Of a stretch of 26,016 nt of DNA, positions 21,984-26,016 are shown piece by piece (positions within the stretch are counted from its first letter, which is position 1; the number at the start of each line of letters is the position of its first letter). The position numbers and the translations under genes are program-made. The stretch spans positions 1 through 26,016 of the forward strand of contig JAHHTR010000022.1 of the NCBI GenBank assembly GCA_020024515.1. Reading direction: 5' to 3'. Origin of the DNA: Angelakisella sp. (GTDB lineage: Bacteria > Bacillota > Clostridia > Oscillospirales > Ruminococcaceae). The notes under the pieces were generated by a model that searched no databases, was not told the origin of the DNA, and saw only the letters and a program-made list of their open reading frames with translations.

Positions 21984-23876
21984 TTATTTACGTTTTTTGA
22001 TTTTTTGTTTAGAGTATCTTGAAACACGTTTTTGAGGTTTCTCGTTCTTTTTATTATTATTTTGCATATATTTTTGTGCATATTCTCTGTCAGGTTGAAC
22101 AAGACAATGTTTATCATAACCGATAAGGTCACGTCTGTTTGCTCTTATCAGCGCATCTATAATAAGATGTCTGTTTTCCGGTTTGTAGTATTGTAAAAGT
22201 GTTCTTTGCAGTTTCTTTTCGTATGGGTCACGTGGAATGTATACACTTTCCATTGTGTATGGGTCAAGTCCTGTATAGAACATACAAGTTGACGGTGTGC
22301 CGGGTGTTGGATAAAAGTCCTGTACTTGTTCAGGACGCATATTATGTTTTTTTAGGTATTCTGTCAAGATAACGGCATCTTTCAGTGTGCAGCCGGGGTG
22401 CGACGACATAAGATATGGTACAAGGTATTGTTCTTTTCCTGCCTGTTTTGTAAGTTGATAAAACTTTTCGGCAAATTTTGTGAATACTTTTACATCTGGT
22501 TTACCCATTTTTGAAAGAGCATTTGGAGAACAGTGCTCGGGAGCAACTTTTAATTGTCCGCTGATGTGATGTTCTATTAATTCTTTCATAAATTCGTCAC
22601 TTTTGTCTGCCATAATATAATCAAAACGCAAGCCACTGCGAACAAAAACTTTTTTTACACCTTTAATTTTGCGAAGTTCACGTAATAGTTTTATATAGTC
22701 TGTATGGTCAGCTTTTATTGCAGGACAAACAGTAGGGAAAAGACATTTTTTATCTTTACAAACACCTTTTGTCATTTGTTTTGGACAAGCACTTGTTCTG
22801 AAATTTGCGGTAGGTCCGCCTACGTCGTGAATATATCCTTTAAAATGTGGATTTTCAGTAAATTTCTTTGCCTCTTTTATAACAGATTCGTGGCTGCGTG
22901 ATGTAACAACTCGTCCCTGATGAAATGTAATTGCACAGAAGTTACACGAACCATAGCAACCACGATTGTGCATAATTGAAAATTCTACTTCTTCAATAGC
23001 TTTTACTCCACCGAGTTTTTCATAACTTGGGTGATAGTATCTCTCAAACGGTAAGTTCCATACTTCGTCAAGTTCTTCTTGTACAAGTGGAATGGTTGGT
23101 TTATTTTGTATAAGAATTTTGTCGCCATGTTTTTGTGCAATAGCCTTGCCATATACATGGTCTTGTTCCAATAGTTGTATTTGAGTGGCTTTTGCATAGG
23201 CTTTTTTGTCTTCACGTACTTTTTCAAAAGATGCACATGTAACTATATCCGGTGGTAATGGTTCATTTGAGTTTATTGCATAGCAAGTACCACGAATATC
23301 TCGTATATTTTCAAGCCTTTCGCCATTGCGTAATCTTGTTGCAAGCTCTTTTATTGTATGTTCCCCCATACCGTACATCAATAGGTCAGCGCCACTTTCT
23401 ATCAGCAGTGACGGACGGACTGCATCGTCCCAATAGTCATAGTGTGCAAATCTTCGCAAAGATGCCTCCAAACCACCTAGCATAATATTTACATCTGGGA
23501 AAGACTCTCTTGCAAGTTTTGCATAAACAAGTGCGGCTCTGTCCGGACGTTTTCCTATTACATTTCCTGGGGTATAAGTATCTTCTTGTCTACGTTTTTT
23601 GGCAACTGAATAGTGTGCAACCATAGAATCTATATTGCCGCCTGTTATCAAAAAACCATATCTAGGTCTGCCAAAACGTTTAAAATCTTCACAGTTATCA
23701 TAACGTGGCTGAGAAAGAATTACACAGTTAAAGCCCAAACTTTCAAGAACACGTGAAATAATAGCAATACCGAAACTTGGGTGGTCGACGTATGCGTCAC
23801 CTGTGACACATACAAAGTCGGGATAGTACCAACCACGTTCCAGCATTTCTTCTTTTGTTATAGGTAAAAAACTCAC
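21984..23876 (-). CDS. YgiQ family radical SAM protein (UPF0313)
   Basis: The 630-aa product has an N-terminal cobalamin-type-like region (DAYVDHPSFGIAIISRVLES) and a radical SAM core with C307xxxC311xxC314 (NRGCYGSCNFCAITFHQGR). A second cysteine cluster (C364, C373, C378, C384) matches the family. Further landmarks are FVRSGLRFDY, LKVAPEHCSPNALSKMGKPD and FYPTPGTPSTCMFYTG. The reaction is not established for the family. The C-terminus is lysine/asparagine-rich and low in complexity. The start is GTG 23876, after AAGGAGA on the minus strand (about 23888-23882). Full length; no partner gene nearby. Confidence 0.94.
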   Translation of the reverse strand: MSFLPITKEEMLERGWYYPDFVCVTGDAYVDHPSFGIAIISRVLESLGFNCVILSQPRYDNCEDFKRFGRPRYGFLITGGNIDSMVAHYSVAKKRRQEDTYTPGNVIGKRPDRAALVYAKLARESFPDVNIMLGGLEASLRRFAHYDYWDDAVRPSLLIESGADLLMYGMGEHTIKELATRLRNGERLENIRDIRGTCYAINSNEPLPPDIVTCASFEKVREDKKAYAKATQIQLLEQDHVYGKAIAQKHGDKILIQNKPTIPLVQEELDEVWNLPFERYYHPSYEKLGGVKAIEEVEFSIMHNRGCYGSCNFCAITFHQGRVVTSRSHESVIKEAKKFTENPHFKGYIHDVGGPTANFRTSACPKQMTKGVCKDKKCLFPTVCPAIKADHTDYIKLLRELRKIKGVKKVFVRSGLRFDYIMADKSDEFMKELIEHHISGQLKVAPEHCSPNALSKMGKPDVKVFTKFAEKFYQLTKQAGKEQYLVPYLMSSHPGCTLKDAVILTEYLKKHNMRPEQVQDFYPTPGTPSTCMFYTGLDPYTMESVYIPRDPYEKKLQRTLLQYYKPENRHLIIDALIRANRRDLIGYDKHCLVQPDREYAQKYMQNNNKKNEKPQKRVSRYSKQKIKKRK

Positions 23877-24215
23877 TTTTTATCTCCTTATAATTTTTAA
23901 ACATTAATATATAATCAGTGTTGAATACTAACTAATATTATATATTACACAATTTTTTTATTCAAGACTTTTGATATTAATATTTGTTATGTTTGTTAAA
24001 GTTACTTTGTAAATATATGGATACTAATACAAAAATATATTGAGCTCTATATTTTTGTAGATAATAAGCATATTTTAGCAGTATAGGGTATTAAAATATT
24101 TTATGCTATATATTGACCTAAATATAAAAAAATAGTAATATTTATATTGAATGCAATATTTAAGAGATAAAATAATACATATAATATAGAGTATATATAG
24201 AAAGAGGATATTTAG
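23877..24215. other. Divergent, very AT-rich intergenic region
   Basis: No gene is seen. It contains a perfect 12-bp hairpin, TACAAAAATATA with TATATTTTTGTA (24028-24039 and 24048-24059, 8-base loop with GAGCTC). TATAAT at 24180-24185, about 30 bases before the start of the 24216 gene, is a possible -10 element, but I found no convincing -35 at the right distance. Confidence 0.5.
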
Positions 24216-25682
24216 TTGAAAGTAAAAAAATTATTAGCGCTTTTTACAGCAGTGGCGGTTTTGAGCTTGGGGGTTGCTTGTCAAAATGTAAATGAGGTAC
24301 CTCAAATAATAGATGGTAATCAATATTTACCGACAACAAGTGCAGAAGTAGAGGATTCTGTTCCATCTCCTCCTCCGGAAAGTCCATCTGTCGATACATC
24401 AATATCAGGTTCATCGCAATCGGGTACAAGCTCAAAATCTGAGTCACAATCACAAAGCAAATCAGAATCCAAAGAGGAGGAAAATCTTGTGAAACCATCT
24501 TCTAGTAGTTCTTCTAGTTCTTCCAGTCAAACTTCATCAAATATATCACATATAGTAGCAGCACCTCCAAACGAAGTACGTTCAATGTGGATTTCGTATT
24601 TGGAGTTAGAAAAAATACTTACAAACAAAACACAAGCGGAATTTACAAAAAATATAGCAAAACAATTTGATACTTGTAAAGACTTTGGATTAAATACAGT
24701 AGTTGTTCAAGTTCGTCCTTTTGGTGATGCGATTTATAAATCAGAATATTTTCCAAGTTCCTATTTATTTAACGGAAAACAAGGCGGAATAGGTGAAGAA
24801 CCTTTTGATGCATTGCAAATTATGGTTACGGAAGCACGCAAAAGAGGTTTGAGAATAGAAGCATGGATAAATCCATATAGAGTAACAAAAGACAGAGCAT
24901 GGCAAATTCATAATGATAATCCGGCAAAAACTTTGTTAAAAACAGGTGATGCGGTAGATTATAAAGAGAAAATTACATATAATCCCGCAAGTAGAATGGC
25001 ACAGGACTTAATAGTATCTGGTGTATATGAAATAGTAAAAAATTACGATATAGATGCTATACATTTTGATGACTATTTTTATCCAACAACTGATGCGGAC
25101 TTTGATAGAGATCAATATAATTTATATAAAGAAAGCGGTGGCAAAAAAAGTCTTGCTCAGTGGAGACGCAGTAATGTCACTACTTTAATGAGAAGGGTAA
25201 ATGAAACAATTAAAAAAGTGAACAAGAATATATTATTCGGTATATCTCCACAAGGAAACAACGATAATAACTTAAACGGACAATATGTAGATGTAAAAGA
25301 ACTTATGGAAGAAGGAATAATAGACTACTTATGTCCGCAAATGTATTTTGGATTCAATAATAAAATTTGTCCATACAGCCAAACTTTGCAAATGTTTAAT
25401 GATATGGCTAAAAAGACAGGTGTAAAGATATATACAGGTCTTGCTACATATAAATTCGGAAAAGTTGATACATGGGCAGGAGAAAATGGTAAAAATGAAT
25501 GGATAAATACTACTGATATTTTGGCAAGGCAAGTAAATGATGCCAGACAGCTTTCGGAATATGGTGGATTTATTTTATTTAGATATGACAGTACATTTAA
25601 CTATAAAGATTTCTATGGAGATAATTTATCTGTATATACACAAGTAGAAACGGAACTTAAAAATTTAAAAAATATACTTTAA
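24216..25682 (+). CDS. Secreted GHL10/DUF187-type glycoside hydrolase-like protein (probable lipoprotein)
   Basis: The 488-aa product has a signal sequence (KVKKLLALFTAVAVLSLGVAC) with Cys22 as candidate lipidation site, although the lipobox GVAC is imperfect. A Ser/Pro/Glu-rich linker (about 42-110) includes a run of serines. From about 118 it matches the GHL10-type barrel: EVRSMWISYLELEKIL, NTVVVQVRPFGDAIYKSEYFPSS, AWINPYRVT (215-223) and IHFDDYFYPTTD (281-292), plus ISPQGNNDNN and LCPQMYFGF. Family members (E. coli YngK/YddW are relatives) probably act on cell-wall glycans; substrate unknown. Starts at TTG 24216 after AAAGAGGA (24201-24208). Confidence 0.88.
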   Translation: MKVKKLLALFTAVAVLSLGVACQNVNEVPQIIDGNQYLPTTSAEVEDSVPSPPPESPSVDTSISGSSQSGTSSKSESQSQSKSESKEEENLVKPSSSSSSSSSSQTSSNISHIVAAPPNEVRSMWISYLELEKILTNKTQAEFTKNIAKQFDTCKDFGLNTVVVQVRPFGDAIYKSEYFPSSYLFNGKQGGIGEEPFDALQIMVTEARKRGLRIEAWINPYRVTKDRAWQIHNDNPAKTLLKTGDAVDYKEKITYNPASRMAQDLIVSGVYEIVKNYDIDAIHFDDYFYPTTDADFDRDQYNLYKESGGKKSLAQWRRSNVTTLMRRVNETIKKVNKNILFGISPQGNNDNNLNGQYVDVKELMEEGIIDYLCPQMYFGFNNKICPYSQTLQMFNDMAKKTGVKIYTGLATYKFGKVDTWAGENGKNEWINTTDILARQVNDARQLSEYGGFILFRYDSTFNYKDFYGDNLSVYTQVETELKNLKNIL

Positions 25683-25690
25683 TAACATTT

Positions 25691-25726
25691 TTTAGGCTTT
25701 ATCCTTTGATAGAGCCTAAATTTTTT
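25691..25726 (+). terminator. Terminator after the GHL10-like gene
   Basis: Bases 25691-25703 pair with 25708-25720 (13 pairs, one G-U) around a CTTT loop, followed by T6 (25721-25726). It sits 9 bases after the stop codon. Confidence 0.88.
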
Positions 25727-26016
25727 ATATTTTTTGATAATTAATTAATAAATTATATCTTTTTTAGTAATATATATAGGTTAGAATAGTAAATGTTTAG
25801 GAAGACTTTTTTGAAGGGATTAATAAAATTTTTACTTTAAAAGCCTCAAAACCCCAAAAAACAAAAATTTTTATAAAGCTATAAATAGGCTTTATAAAGG
25901 GATTTCCATAGAATTTGAGGAATGGGAAGAAATTTTTTTAAAAAAAAGGCAAAAAAAATTGAAAAAAGTATTGACAAACAAAAAGAAGTGTGTTATTATA
26001 ACTAAGCTGTCTCGTG
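25727..26016 (+). other. Gene-free region with hairpins leading to a promoter
   Basis: No coding region is seen. A 10-bp hairpin TTTATAAAGC/GCTTTATAAA (25869-25879 with 25889-25898, approximate ends) is flanked by a longer-range CCTCAAA (25844-25850)/TTTGAGG (25914-25920) complementarity, with A-runs in between. It ends in the promoter at 25971-26000; what it transcribes lies beyond the window. Confidence 0.5.
25971..26000 (+). promoter_or_regulatory. Strong sigma-A-type promoter at window end
   Basis: TTGACA (25971-25976) is a perfect -35, followed after 18 bases by TATTAT (25995-26000). The bases GTGTTATTATAA at 25991-26002 are identical to 116-127 in the S10 promoter. The A-rich stretch upstream could act as an UP element. 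A highly expressed operon or a stable RNA may follow, but nothing is visible within the window. Confidence 0.75.

Noticed and set aside
24480..24540. Serine-codon run in the GHL10-like gene as frameshift damage or repeat expansion
   Set aside because: The reading frame continues into a fully conserved catalytic domain; serine-rich linkers are normal in secreted proteins.

Overview
The window is one strand-consistent, AT-rich stretch from a low-GC Firmicute. It is most likely a spore-forming, strictly anaerobic member of the Clostridia, with a Ruminococcaceae/Oscillospiraceae flavour. Reasons: the full S10-spc-alpha order with a KOW-domain gene between map and infA, zinc-type S14 (61 aa), a cysteine-free S4, strong AAGGAGG ribosome-binding sites, a SpoIID-like/peptidoglycan-binding gene pair of the type seen in spore formers, and an anaerobic (class III) ribonucleotide reductase. 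I cannot name a species.

Positions 1-16144 (+ strand) hold a complete ribosomal super-operon: rpsJ-rplC-rplD-rplW-rplB-rpsS-rplV-rpsC-rplP-rpmC-rpsQ, then rplN-rplX-rplE-rpsZ-rpsH-rplF-rplR-rpsE-rpmD-rplO-secY-adk-map-KOW gene-infA-rpmJ-rpsM-rpsK-rpsD-rpoA-rplQ. It starts from a recognisable promoter (97-125) followed by a ~320-nt structured leader. Other untranslated stretches with hairpins lie before rplC, rplB, rplN (219 nt, the S10/spc boundary), rpmJ, rpsM and rpoA. The operon ends at a perfect 22-bp inverted repeat (16168-16216) that can act as a terminator on both strands.

Positions 16228-18418 (- strand) hold two genes: a cytosolic-looking protein with a C-terminal beta-sandwich-like domain, followed by a protein with a SpoIID-like N-terminal domain and three peptidoglycan-binding repeats. 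Positions 18431-18899 are a divergent intergenic region. It contains a TTGCAA-17-TATTAT promoter with two NrdR-box-like palindromes 31 bp apart, one in the spacer and one around the expected start site.

Positions 18900-21932 (+ strand) carry the anaerobic ribonucleotide reductase locus, the most interesting part of the window. The large NrdD polypeptide (765 aa) has the ATP-cone and catalytic domain but stops before the glycyl-radical motif. That motif (RITGY) lies in a separate 53-aa gene with its own ribosome-binding site, in another frame, overlapping the start of nrdG. The reductase therefore appears to be split into a catalytic body and a detachable glycyl-radical peptide, followed by its activase.

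Positions 21984-23876 (- strand) hold a YgiQ-type radical SAM protein, and 24216-25682 (+ strand) a secreted/lipoprotein GHL10-type glycoside hydrolase-like protein with a serine-rich linker. The last ~290 bases are gene-free, hairpin-rich, and end in a strong promoter (TTGACA-18-TATTAT). Its -10 region shares a 12-base identity with the S10 operon promoter. Whatever it transcribes lies outside the window.
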